Source: Caulobacter vibrioides OR37
GTDB taxonomy: Bacteria > Pseudomonadota > Alphaproteobacteria > Caulobacterales > Caulobacteraceae
Assembly: GCF_000372645.1 (NCBI RefSeq)
Contig: NZ_APMP01000025.1
Span: 1 to 64,000 of the forward strand
Reading direction: 5' to 3'
DNA length: 64,000 bases
Shown here: piece after piece, positions 50,030-57,942 of the stretch
Layout: every line of letters begins with the position of its first letter
Position numbering within the stretch: position 1 is the stretch's first letter
Made by a program: the position numbers and the translations under genes
Notes under the pieces: model-generated
What the model saw: the letters and a program-made list of their open reading frames with translations, nothing else
Databases searched by the model: none
Told to the model about the DNA's origin: nothing

Positions 50030-50996
50030 CGACAACTGGCGGCTGCCGTCCGAAGAGGAACTCGAGATCGCCGCCGACTGGGCCGATCGCCTGCCCGAGT
50101 TGACCGCCGCCGAGCGTAGGGAGCTCGAATCCTGGCTCGCTGGCGGTCCCGGCCGCGCCGCCGCCTTCGCGCTGATGCGCGACACCCGGCGCGACACTGC
50201 CCTGGTCGAGGCCGCCGAACGCGTGCGCGCCGCGCCTCGCGCCAAGCGCTTGCCGCGCCTGGGCCTGATCGCGGCCGGCGTCGCCTTGGCCGCGGGCCTG
50301 TCGGGGGCTTTCCTGGTTCGCCCCTATCTGACGGCGACCGAAACGCCGCTGGAACTGACGACGCCCTTGGGCCAACGCGCCGAGCATCGGCTGAGCGACA
50401 AGTCCGTGGTCAGCCTGGCGGCCGACACCGGCGTCTTCGTCCGCTACAGCCACGGCGCCCGCGACATCGACCTCAAGAAGGGCGACGCGATGTTCCAGGT
50501 GGCGAAGGACAAAACCCGCCCCTTCAACGTCCAGGCCGGCGACACAACGGTCACCGCCGTCGGCACCACCTTCGAGGTCGAGCGGGTCAGCGACGCCGTC
50601 CAGGTGCGGGTCTTCGACGGCGTGGTGCGCGTCAATCGCGACGGCGCCGAGCGCAGCGTCAGCAAAGGCGAGTGGCTGATGCTGGTCGCCGATCGCGCGC
50701 CGGTCCAGGGCCGCCTGGACGCCGAAAGCTACCAGGCCTGGCGCTCGGACTGGCTGGACGCCGACGCCATGCCGCTGAAGTACGTGATCGCCCGCCTGAA
50801 CCGCTACACGGCGCAAAGCGTGTCGTTGCACGACCCGTCGCTGGGCGACCTGAAGGTCACCGGTCGCTTCAAGCTGGATCGCCCGGCGGAGTCGCTGACC
50901 ATGCTGGCCGCCCTGCTGGACATGCGGGCCGACCCAGCCGGCCGCCGCGTCTATCTCACTCCGAAGCGATCGGCCAAGGCCGAGCCCAAGACTTAG
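50019..50996 (+). CDS. FecR-type anti-sigma regulator
   Basis: A 325-residue single-pass inner-membrane protein. The cytoplasmic N-terminus (~1-75) holds the sigma-binding DUF4880-like region (AADWADRLPELTAAERRELESWLA, where WxxRL-type motifs are common), then a transmembrane helix (~78-98) and a periplasmic FecR domain (TTPLGQRAEHRLSDKSVVSLAADTG, AVGTTFEVERVSD). The C-terminal ~90 residues fold as an STN-like domain that meets the receptor's STN (DAMPLKYVIARLNRYTAQSVSL). Together with the FecI-type factor and receptor it forms a surface-signalling circuit. Confidence 0.9.
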   Translation: MRANDNWRLPSEEELEIAADWADRLPELTAAERRELESWLAGGPGRAAAFALMRDTRRDTALVEAAERVRAAPRAKRLPRLGLIAAGVALAAGLSGAFLVRPYLTATETPLELTTPLGQRAEHRLSDKSVVSLAADTGVFVRYSHGARDIDLKKGDAMFQVAKDKTRPFNVQAGDTTVTAVGTTFEVERVSDAVQVRVFDGVVRVNRDGAERSVSKGEWLMLVADRAPVQGRLDAESYQAWRSDWLDADAMPLKYVIARLNRYTAQSVSLHDPSLGDLKVTGRFKLDRPAESLTMLAALLDMRADPAGRRVYLTPKRSAKAEPKT

Positions 50997-51074
50997 CCGC
51001 CCCACCCGCTTCATTGACCTTCGGCGGCTTCGAGCGCACGATCACCTCAAACAGACGTTTGGGAGAGAAACGCC

Positions 51075-51671
51075 ATGGCCGACGGGGAAGACCATCCGCG
51101 CGCCCAGTTCCATGCCATGACCGAGGGCACGGCCGAGGACTGGAGCATCATCGCCGGGGCGTCGATGCAGTTCGGCCGCGAGCTGCCCACCCGCTTGGTC
51201 GCGCATCTGAATCTGTTGAAGGGCGACTGCGGCGGCTTCCCGGTGGACCGTCTGGAGCACAGCCTGCAGACCGCCACCCGCGCCCACCAGGCCGGCGAGG
51301 ACGAGGAGTATGTCGTCTGCGCCCTGCTGCACGACATCGGCGACATCCTGGGCCCGCGCAATCACGCCGACATCGGCGCGGCGATCGTCCAGCCTTTCGT
51401 GTCGGAGCGGAACCACTGGATGGTGGCCAAGCACGCCATCTTCCAGGGCTATTACTTCTTCCACCACCTGGGTCTGGACCGCGACCTGCGCGAGCAGTAT
51501 CGCGGCCACCCGGACTTCGAACACACGGCGAAGTTCTGTCACCTGTATGATCAGGCGGCGTTCGACCCGAACTTCAAGTCGATGCCGCTGGAGGCCTTCG
51601 AGCCGATGCTGCATCGGGTGATGAGCACGCCCAAGCGCTCGCTCTACATGAACACGCGCGCAGCGGAATAG
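51075..51671 (+). CDS. HD-domain protein (PhnZ/MIOX-like)
   Basis: A 198-residue HD-domain protein. The motifs are RLEHSLQTATRAHQAG, CALLHDIGDILG (the HD pair), a second-site NHADIGAAIVQPFVS, and HWMVAKHAIFQGYYFFHHLGLD with several further histidines. This arrangement resembles HD proteins that use a diiron centre as oxygenases (PhnZ, myo-inositol oxygenase) as well as phosphohydrolases; I cannot decide between them. It has its own leader 78 bp after fecR, with GGGAGAG upstream of ATG 51075. Confidence 0.75.
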   Translation: MADGEDHPRAQFHAMTEGTAEDWSIIAGASMQFGRELPTRLVAHLNLLKGDCGGFPVDRLEHSLQTATRAHQAGEDEEYVVCALLHDIGDILGPRNHADIGAAIVQPFVSERNHWMVAKHAIFQGYYFFHHLGLDRDLREQYRGHPDFEHTAKFCHLYDQAAFDPNFKSMPLEAFEPMLHRVMSTPKRSLYMNTRAAE

Positions 51672-51675
51672 CCGC

Positions 51676-52572
51676 CTACTCCACGCGCTCGGCGGTGACG
51701 CCCAGCTTGGCCAGCTGAGCCTGCACGCTGTCGGGCCCCACCAGATGACCCGAGCCGACGGCGACGAAGCTGACGCCCTTGCCGGCCAGCTTGGTCTTCA
51801 GCTGCTGGGCCCAGTTCCGATTGCGCTGGACGATCAGCAGGTCATAGAGCGCCGGATAATCGCCCTTCATCTCCGAGACGAAGATCGACTCCAGGGTCTT
51901 GGTGTCGCCGGCGGCCCAGGCGGCCACCATCTGGTCGATCTTGCCCACGCCCTCGTCGGCGTCCTTCAGGCTCTGGGCCAGGAAGTCGGCCTCGGTCTTG
52001 GGCGGCAGGTCGGCGAAGAAGCGGATCTGCTGCTCGGGGGTCTCCAAGGCGTTCTCGGCCTTCCCGGCCGCGACGGCGTCCTTGACCAGCACCTGCTCGA
52101 CGCCGCTCTTGGGGTCGTAGCCGGCCTTGATCACCGGGGCCAGGGACAGCGACACCGCCGCCATCCAAGGCCGCATCATGTTCAGCACCTGAGGCGGCAC
52201 GCCGCCCAGCTGGGCCAGTTCGCTGGCGTGCTTGAACTGGTCGGGAGTGATCTTGCCAGACAGCGGATGCTCGCGATCCAGGCCGTAGGTCATGACCAGG
52301 GGCTGCATCACGGCGGGATCGTCGGCGCCGATGATCTCCAGCGTCAGATCGCCGCTGTCGGCCAGGGCCTTGTCGATCTTGGCCGAACGCCACTGGGTCT
52401 CGGGCCGCAGCACGTGGATCGTGCCGAACAGATAGATCGTCGAGTCCTTGTCCTTGATCGCCCACAGCGCCGGTTCGGCCTGGGCGACGCCCGACCAGAC
52501 GAGCCCGAGGGCCAGGATGGCGACCAGGCTCAGGGCGAACCGGCGCGCCGACCAACGAAGCTTGTCCAGCAT
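51676..52572 (-). CDS. TraB/GumN family protein
   Basis: A 298-residue exported protein with a signal peptide (~1-32, SGVAQA). The TraB/GumN fold shows the paired motifs ALWAIKDKDSTIYLFGTIHVL near the N-terminus and a C-terminal VAVGSGHLVGPDSV, both with conserved histidines, which are believed to form a metal site as in Tiki proteases. Function in bacteria is unsettled. Convergent with the HD gene (4 bp between stops), and 74 bp downstream of an alpha/beta hydrolase on the same strand, possibly one transcript. Confidence 0.87.
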   Translation of the reverse strand: MLDKLRWSARRFALSLVAILALGLVWSGVAQAEPALWAIKDKDSTIYLFGTIHVLRPETQWRSAKIDKALADSGDLTLEIIGADDPAVMQPLVMTYGLDREHPLSGKITPDQFKHASELAQLGGVPPQVLNMMRPWMAAVSLSLAPVIKAGYDPKSGVEQVLVKDAVAAGKAENALETPEQQIRFFADLPPKTEADFLAQSLKDADEGVGKIDQMVAAWAAGDTKTLESIFVSEMKGDYPALYDLLIVQRNRNWAQQLKTKLAGKGVSFVAVGSGHLVGPDSVQAQLAKLGVTAERVE

Positions 52573-52646
52573 GGATTTTCCTTCCGACCGAGCCCTATCC
52601 TTGGAGCGCGTCGCCGGCGGGCGCAAGGACCGCCGGCGTTCGAAAA

Positions 52647-53549
52647 TCAGTCCTTCAGGAAGGCGTCCACCGCCTCGGCGAAGGCCTTGGGCTGGTCGAA
52701 CATGATGAAGTGACGGCTGTCGTCGATCCGCTTCAGCTTGACGCCGGGCAGGTCGGCATAGGCCTTGGCGTAGATGCCGTCGACCATGGCCACGGGCGCG
52801 CCGATCGACGGGTCGAACGGATAGAGCAGCGTGGTCGGCGTCTTGATACCGGCCAGGCCGGCGCGGGCGTCGGTGGTCATCAGGTCGTACATCGCCCGGG
52901 CCACCGCGCCGCGATCCGAGGTCTTGGACCATGCGATGACGGCCTTCAGGCCCTCGGGCGACTTGACCATGCCGGGCAGCACCGCGCTGGCCTGCTGATC
53001 CTGGAAGGCGGCCTCGTCCATGGCCAGCACGGCGTCGCGCAGGGCGGCGGCGCGGGGCTTGGCGCTTTCGGCCGTGACGCTGGACGACATGGCCGCCGAG
53101 AAGAACGGCAGGCTGTCGACGATCAGCAGGCGACCGACATCCTCGGGGTGTTGCTCGGCCAACTCCAGGCCTGTGAAGCCGCCCATGGAGTGGCCGATCA
53201 CGGCCGGGGCCTTCAGATGGTTGGCCTTGATATAGGCGTCGACGGCCTCGACCACGGGCTCGACGACCGGGCCCTGGGCGTTGCCAGCCACCGGCGCGCC
53301 GGCGAAGCCCGCGACCTGGACGACGTGGACGCGGTGCGTGGCTGAAAGCTGCTTCACCGTGGCGTCCCACACCGCGCCGGACGAGGCCAGACCCGGGATC
53401 AGCACCACGTCGGGACCCTTGCCCGAGACGCTGACGGTGATGCGGTCGGAAGACGGGGCGGCGTGGGCGCGGCCGCCAAACACGCCGATCGCGGCCAATA
53501 TGGCCAGGAAGATAACCAGAAAGCGGTTGCTAAACGGCGTATCGTACAT
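52647..53549 (-). CDS. Exported alpha/beta hydrolase
   Basis: A 300-residue hydrolase with a signal peptide or anchor (~1-30, ending AHAAPSS). The catalytic serine is in VIGHSMGGFTGLELA (~119), the acid is near LLYPFDPS, and the histidine is in DDSRHFIMFDQP. The HG-oxyanion motif reads IPGLASSG. The substrate is unknown; it may be an esterase or lactonase. The start follows GGAGAAGCGCG. Confidence 0.86.
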   Translation of the reverse strand: MYDTPFSNRFLVIFLAILAAIGVFGGRAHAAPSSDRITVSVSGKGPDVVLIPGLASSGAVWDATVKQLSATHRVHVVQVAGFAGAPVAGNAQGPVVEPVVEAVDAYIKANHLKAPAVIGHSMGGFTGLELAEQHPEDVGRLLIVDSLPFFSAAMSSSVTAESAKPRAAALRDAVLAMDEAAFQDQQASAVLPGMVKSPEGLKAVIAWSKTSDRGAVARAMYDLMTTDARAGLAGIKTPTTLLYPFDPSIGAPVAMVDGIYAKAYADLPGVKLKRIDDSRHFIMFDQPKAFAEAVDAFLKD

Positions 53550-53661
53550 CGCGCTTCTCCTTGAAATTCAGGCGTGCGGAAGGCTCCGGCGCGACGCGCC
53601 GAGCGGACGGATGGGAGGTTGGTGGGAATGTCGGCGTCCCTATCGGCGGGACGCCGGGTTC

Positions 53662-53856
53662 TCAGGCTTCGTCCTGGAAGATCGCTTCGATCGGCTGCTC
53701 GAACAGCCGGGCGATCTTGAAGGCCAGCGGCAGGCTGGGGTCGTACTTGCCCGTCTCCAGGGCGTTGATGGTCTGGCGGGAAACCTCCAGCCGTTCGGCC
53801 AGATCCGCCTGGCTCCAGTCGCGCTCGGCGCGGAGCACCTTGAGGCGGTTCTTCAT
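53662..53856 (-). CDS. Small Cro/CI-type HTH regulator
   Basis: A 64-residue helix-turn-helix protein of the YozG/Xre class. The HTH is WSQADLAERLEVSRQTINALETGKYDPSL, followed by the typical AFKIARLFEQPIEAIF tail. Such regulators are commonly encoded beside a membrane protein they control. The ATG overlaps the stop of the upstream membrane gene (ATGA), so they are coupled. It probably binds the TGACAAG sites upstream of the pair. Confidence 0.87.
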   Translation of the reverse strand: MKNRLKVLRAERDWSQADLAERLEVSRQTINALETGKYDPSLPLAFKIARLFEQPIEAIFQDEA

Positions 53857-54437
53857 TGGTACCGCCTCCGAATGAGCGGCTGGCTCGCGCCCCAGGCCGC
53901 GCAGAACAGCGGGAAGACCAGGAAAGCCGGCGGCGCGGGGACCACCTCGGCGTTGCTGAGGAAGCCCCAGACCGTCGACACCGCCAGCACCGTGGCCAGG
54001 CCCCAGAGCATCGCCTCGACGCTGACCGCGCGCTCGAACTCGTCCGGCTCTTCCTTGAGGTAGAGGCCGATGATGCCTAGCACGCCCAGGATCGGAATGG
54101 CCGGCGCCACGGCGACCAGCCACAGCAGCGGTCCGGTCAGGCCGCCGTGCTTCAGCAGCATGACCGAGCCCAGCAGCGTGACGGTATAGATGATCATCGT
54201 GATGGACAGGCGGCGACGATAGCGCTGCATCGCGGGGCCGGGCCGGCATTGCTTGATCCTGGCGCTGCCGAAATAGACGTAGGCCACGAACACCATGCTC
54301 CAGACGAAGACGGCGATCACCATCGCCGCGCCGCTGAGCACGTGCGAAAGCCCCAGGGCGACGATCAGACCGGTCAGCACGACCACGCCGACCATGAACA
54401 GCGCCGTCCTGGGCCAGGTCGGTTTCTCATTTTCCAT
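53853..54437 (-). CDS. Polytopic membrane protein paired with HTH regulator
   Basis: A 194-residue protein with about six hydrophobic helices in three pairs (~12-55, ~78-125, ~140-185) and no strong family signature; it resembles the DUF2178-like membrane proteins that accompany YozG-type regulators. A cytoplasmic loop carries RYRRRL and a second KEEPDEFERAV. ATG 54437 has GAGGGG upstream. An in-frame GTG at 54446 is possible. The gene pair looks like a self-contained regulatory unit. Confidence 0.75.
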   Translation of the reverse strand: MENEKPTWPRTALFMVGVVVLTGLIVALGLSHVLSGAAMVIAVFVWSMVFVAYVYFGSARIKQCRPGPAMQRYRRRLSITMIIYTVTLLGSVMLLKHGGLTGPLLWLVAVAPAIPILGVLGIIGLYLKEEPDEFERAVSVEAMLWGLATVLAVSTVWGFLSNAEVVPAPPAFLVFPLFCAAWGASQPLIRRRYQ

Positions 54438-54509
54438 GACAAGCACCCCTCTCTATTTGACAAGCACACTTGTCATCCATGGGCGAGGCCATGTCAAGCA
54501 TCATTGTCA
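54437..54509. promoter_or_regulatory. Array of TGACAAG operator sites
   Basis: Three related elements lie over and upstream of the membrane-protein start: TGACAAGCA at 54437, a perfect palindrome TGACAAGCACACTTGTCA at 54458-54475, and the variant TGTCAAGCATCATTGTCA at 54492-54509. They are probably binding sites for the HTH protein encoded at 53662, giving autoregulation. Confidence 0.6.
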
Positions 54510-54563
54510 TATTGTCAGGCGTTGCCGACTAAACGACGGAGACCCTTGACCTTTAGGCGCGCT

Positions 54564-54866
54564 TCAAGCGGCTTCCCGGCCCAGAAAAGGATCGATCGTC
54601 AGAGCGTCGGCGGTCAGGCCGCGCCAATGAACCGCCTCGAAGCGCCTGGCCGGAAAGGCCAAGCGCAGAACGCCGGAACGCTGGCGCGGGACCAGCTCCC
54701 AGCCATACCGCGAGAAGCGGTCGCCGAAGTCGGACCAGCGGATCACTCGTCCCTCGGCGTCCTGCCGCCAGACAGCCTTATCGCAGCCCGGAATGCGCCC
54801 GCACCGCTCCCAGGCCTCGACCCGGCCTTGCAGGATGACGAACGGGTCATGGGCGATAAGGGCCAT
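54564..54866 (-). CDS. Small hypothetical protein
   Basis: A 100-residue soluble protein with no family I recognise. It contains CGRIPGCDKAVWR and RYGWELVPRQRSGVLRLAFPARR, suggesting a small beta-rich fold. The start MALIAHDPF is chosen; a longer in-frame version starts at 54974 without clear support. The 167 bp between it and the dCTP deaminase hold no other gene I can support. Confidence 0.55.
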   Translation of the reverse strand: MALIAHDPFVILQGRVEAWERCGRIPGCDKAVWRQDAEGRVIRWSDFGDRFSRYGWELVPRQRSGVLRLAFPARRFEAVHWRGLTADALTIDPFLGREAA

Positions 54867-55034
54867 ACAAGGGGGCTCCAGGGGCTGCCGCTGTCCTTTC
54901 GCGGCGACGGAGCTGAGTCGCGCCCCGGAAGGACGAGACCTAGAATTTGTGTAACCGCACAGACTGTCCACCACATCTGGTGCGGCGGGTTGCCGCGCGG
55001 CGCGGACCGCAGCCGGCGGACTTTCGTCCCAGGA

Positions 55035-56060
55035 CTATTTCCAGGCCTTGAAATGCTTGGACAGTTTCAGACCCTGGCGCTGGTAGTGCGAGCCGCCCTC
55101 GCCGTACAGGCGCTTAGGCCGCGCTGTCAGCGGCTCATAGACCAGCCGCGCCACCGTCTGGCCGTCCTCCAGCAGGAACGGCGTCTCGTGGCTGCGGACC
55201 TCCAGCACCCCCTTGGAGCCCGTGGCCAGGGCTTCCTCCGTGCCGAAGCCCGGGTCGAAGAACCCCGCATAGTGCACGCGGAACTCGCCCACCGACGGGT
55301 CGATCGGCGTCATCTCGGCCGCCTCCAGCACCGGGATCTCGATATTGTCCTTGGAGGCCAGGATGTAAAATTCGCCCGGATCCAGCAGCAGCTCGCCGTG
55401 GCGCGCCTCCAAGGGCTCCCAGAAGTCGCGCGGATCGTGACCGTCCTCGTGGTCCAGGTCGACGACGCCCGCGTGGCGTCGGCCGCGGAAGCCGACGACG
55501 CCGGTGTCCGACAGCAGATCCACCCCGACGCTGCGCGTCGCCAGCTTGGCCGGCTCGCCGCGCTTGAGGCGCAGCTGGTTCAGCCGCGTGCCCGCCCTGA
55601 CCAGCACCGAGAAGGTCTGCGGCGCGATCTCGATATAGAGCGGCCCCGTATAGCCGGCGTCGACGTCGTCGAAGGCGCGCGAGTGGTCGGTCAGCAGGCG
55701 CACGAACACGTCCACCCGCCCGGTCGAGCTCTTGGGGTTGCCGCGCGCCGACACCGTCATCGGCAGGGTCAGGCGCTCCTGGATCTCGGCGATATAGACG
55801 CAGCCCTTTTCCAGCACCGCGCCCCGAGTCAGGTCCAGCTCGTGCATGGCCACGTCCTTGAGCCGCTCGGGCACCTTGCGCGACAGGCCGGGCAGGAACG
55901 AGGCGCGGATGCGCCAGGCGCGCGCGCCCAGGCGCAGGTCGAGGCTGGCGGGCTGCACCTGGTCGACGTCGAAGGGCGTGGCCGAGGTGATGGCCTCCTC
56001 GGCGATCAACTCTTCGATGGTTTGGCAGGGCAGAATCCCTGCGGCGTGGGCGTCGGTCAT
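55035..56060 (-). CDS. dcd: 2'-Deoxycytidine 5'-triphosphate deaminase, double-domain type
   Basis: A 341-residue protein built from two dUTPase/Dcd-like modules. The first (~1-180) carries the substrate motif NPKSSTGRVDVFVRLLTDHS and GYTGPLYIEIAPQTF, with the catalytic Glu. The second (~190-340) has RVHYAGFFDPGFG and VLEVRSHETPFLLEDGQTVARLVYE. It deaminates dCTP to dUTP for thymidylate supply. E. coli Dcd is about 193 residues, so this is the fused alphaproteobacterial form. Start MTDAHAAG at 56060; an upstream frame to 56096 is unlikely. It is divergent from metZ. Confidence 0.85.
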   Translation of the reverse strand: MTDAHAAGILPCQTIEELIAEEAITSATPFDVDQVQPASLDLRLGARAWRIRASFLPGLSRKVPERLKDVAMHELDLTRGAVLEKGCVYIAEIQERLTLPMTVSARGNPKSSTGRVDVFVRLLTDHSRAFDDVDAGYTGPLYIEIAPQTFSVLVRAGTRLNQLRLKRGEPAKLATRSVGVDLLSDTGVVGFRGRRHAGVVDLDHEDGHDPRDFWEPLEARHGELLLDPGEFYILASKDNIEIPVLEAAEMTPIDPSVGEFRVHYAGFFDPGFGTEEALATGSKGVLEVRSHETPFLLEDGQTVARLVYEPLTARPKRLYGEGGSHYQRQGLKLSKHFKAWK

Positions 56061-56122
56061 CGGCGGGACACTCGCCAAACCGGACCATAAAGGCAAGGCG
56101 AGACCTCAACCCTTGAAACCAC

Positions 56123-56157
56123 TCGCCTGTGACAATCGTCTTTTCGCCTGTGACAAT
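56123..56157. promoter_or_regulatory. 21-bp-phased direct repeat upstream of metZ
   Basis: TCGCCTGTGACAAT occurs exactly twice, at 56123-56136 and 56144-56157, giving a 21-bp period, two helical turns. It lies in the divergent dcd-metZ region, 87 bp before the metZ start. It is probably a dimer-binding site for a regulator of methionine synthesis, in keeping with the position, but the protein is unknown. Confidence 0.5.
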
Positions 56158-56243
56158 TCTCCGGTCGCGGAAGAGGTGTTCGCCCTTGACCCGGGCGCCC
56201 TCGCCGCTCTCTATGCCCGCGTTTCAAGCGTAGGAGACCGCCG

Positions 56244-57428
56244 GTGGCCGAGGACCCCAAAGACTGGGACGTCGCGACGAAGCTTATTCGAGGCGGCATC
56301 GCGCGCTCGCAGTTCATGGAAACCGCCGAGGCGCTCTATCTGACGCAAGGCTTTACCTACGACAGCGCCGAGGGCGCGGACCGTCGGTTCGCCGGTGAAG
56401 ATCCCGGCTTCGTCTATTCGCGGTTCAACAATCCGACCGTGAAGATGTTCGAGGATCGCCTGGCGCTGCTGGAAGGCGCCGAGGTGTGCCGCGCCCAGGC
56501 CACGGGCATGGCCTCGATCCATGCCTCGCTGATGGGTCTGGTCAAGGCCGGGGATCACGTCGTGGCGGGCCGCGCCCTGTTCGGCTCGTGCCGCTGGATC
56601 GTCAGCGAGTGGCTGCCGCGCTTCGGCGTCGAGACCACCTTCGCCGACGCCACCGACCTTGCGGCCTGGGAAGCGGCGATCCGCCCGAACACCAAGGCCG
56701 TGCTGATCGAGACGCCCTCCAACCCCGTGCTGGAGATCACCGACATCGCCGCCGTGTCCGAAATGGCCCACGCCGTCGGCGCCAAGGTCATCGTCGATAA
56801 CGTCTTCGCCACGCCGATCTTCCAGCAGCCGCTGAAGCTGGGCGCGGATGTGGTGGTCTATTCGGCCACCAAGCACATCGACGGCCAGGGCCGCGTGCTG
56901 GGCGGGGCGATCCTGACCAGCGAGGCGATCAACGAAGAGTTCTATCGCGACAGCCTGCGCCACACCGGCCCTTCCCTGTCGCCGTTCAACGCCTGGGTGA
57001 TGCTGAAGGGCCTCGAGACCCTCGACCTGCGCGTGCGTCGCCAGAGCGACACCGCCGCGGCCCTGGCCGACGTCATGGCCGAGCATAAGAAGGTCCAGAC
57101 CGTCCTTTACCCGTTCCGCGAGGATCATCCGGGCTATGAGGTCGCCAAGAAGCAGATGAGCGGCGGCGGCACCGTCATCGCGCTGGACCTGGGCTCGCGC
57201 GAGGCGGCTTTCAAGTTCCTAAACGCCCTGGAGATCGTCGACATCTCCAACAATCTGGGCGACGCGAAGTCCATGGCGACCCATCCGCCGACCACCACCC
57301 ACCGCTCGGTGCCCGAGGAGCAGCGTCCGCTGCTGGGCGTGACCGAGGGCGGCGTGCGCCTGTCGGTGGGCCTGGAAGGCGTCGAAGACCTCAAGCGGGA
57401 TGTGATCCGTGCGCTCGATCAGGCGTGA
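56244..57428 (+). CDS. metZ: O-succinylhomoserine sulfhydrylase
   Basis: A 394-residue PLP enzyme of the Cys/Met metabolism family that makes homocysteine directly from O-succinylhomoserine and sulfide. The PLP lysine is in YSATKHIDGQGRVLGG (~211); YSRFNNPTVKMFEDRLALLEGAE near the N-terminus and the C-terminal RLSVGLEGVEDL are hallmarks. Start is GTG 56244 behind a strong AGGAGA site. Its stop overlaps or directly precedes apaG, with which it is probably co-transcribed. The choice between MetZ, MetY and CBL relies on overall resemblance. Confidence 0.88.
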   Translation: MAEDPKDWDVATKLIRGGIARSQFMETAEALYLTQGFTYDSAEGADRRFAGEDPGFVYSRFNNPTVKMFEDRLALLEGAEVCRAQATGMASIHASLMGLVKAGDHVVAGRALFGSCRWIVSEWLPRFGVETTFADATDLAAWEAAIRPNTKAVLIETPSNPVLEITDIAAVSEMAHAVGAKVIVDNVFATPIFQQPLKLGADVVVYSATKHIDGQGRVLGGAILTSEAINEEFYRDSLRHTGPSLSPFNAWVMLKGLETLDLRVRRQSDTAAALADVMAEHKKVQTVLYPFREDHPGYEVAKKQMSGGGTVIALDLGSREAAFKFLNALEIVDISNNLGDAKSMATHPPTTTHRSVPEEQRPLLGVTEGGVRLSVGLEGVEDLKRDVIRALDQA

Positions 57429-57441
57429 GACCTCCCCGCCG

Positions 57442-57873
57442 ATGCAGCGGATGCGCCGGCGTCGCGGCGGCGACGCCTCGATCTATGAGGCCCGAACGCG
57501 CGACATCGTCGTGCGCGTTTTCCCGACCTACGCCCATGAGGAGTCCTCTCCCGAGGAGGGTCTCTATCTCTGGTCCTACACGGTCGAGATCGAGAACCAT
57601 GGCGACGAGACCGTCACACTGGTGTCGCGCCGCTGGACCATCACCGACGGCTTCAATCGCGTGAACGACGTGGAAGGCCCCGGCGTGGTCGGCGAGCAGC
57701 CGGAATTGAAGCCCCGGGAGGCCTTCCGCTACGTCTCCAACTGTCCCCTGCCCACGCCCTCCGGCGCGATGAAGGGCAGCTATCAGATGATCAACGACGT
57801 GGGCGAGGTCTTCGACGTGGCGATCCCCGAGTTCTCGCTGCACATGCCGGGCGCGGCGCTGAAGCTGAACTGA
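57442..57873 (+). CDS. apaG: ApaG (Co2+/Mg2+ efflux-associated) protein
   Basis: A ~143-residue protein with the ApaG immunoglobulin-like beta fold: VRVFPTYAHEESSPEEGLYLWSYTVEIENHG, VTLVSRRWTITDG and VVGEQPELKPREAFRYVSNCPLPTPSGAMKGSYQM. It is a soluble domain whose role in bacteria is poorly known; ApaG mutants show cobalt sensitivity. Start is uncertain: ATG 57442 is used; GTG 57409 overlaps metZ and ATG 57451 is also possible. A terminator hairpin follows. Confidence 0.88.
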   Translation: MQRMRRRRGGDASIYEARTRDIVVRVFPTYAHEESSPEEGLYLWSYTVEIENHGDETVTLVSRRWTITDGFNRVNDVEGPGVVGEQPELKPREAFRYVSNCPLPTPSGAMKGSYQMINDVGEVFDVAIPEFSLHMPGAALKLN

Positions 57874-57895
57874 CGCGACCTTCCGACAAAGAAAA

Positions 57896-57919
57896 GCCGG
57901 CGCCTTCTCAAGCGCCGGC
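57896..57919 (-). terminator. Terminator between apaG and hslO
   Basis: GCCGGCGC (57896-57903) pairs with GCGCCGGC (57912-57919) around an eight-base loop. On the minus strand it is followed by TTTTCTTT, so it terminates hslO; it may also slow rightward transcripts from apaG. Confidence 0.8.
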
Positions 57920-57942
57920 CTTGATCCTCGCGGGCGGTCGAA

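Noticed and set aside
56100..56243. SAM-II riboswitch upstream of metZ
   Set aside because: The expected pseudoknot motifs are not visible; the region holds a 21-bp direct repeat instead.
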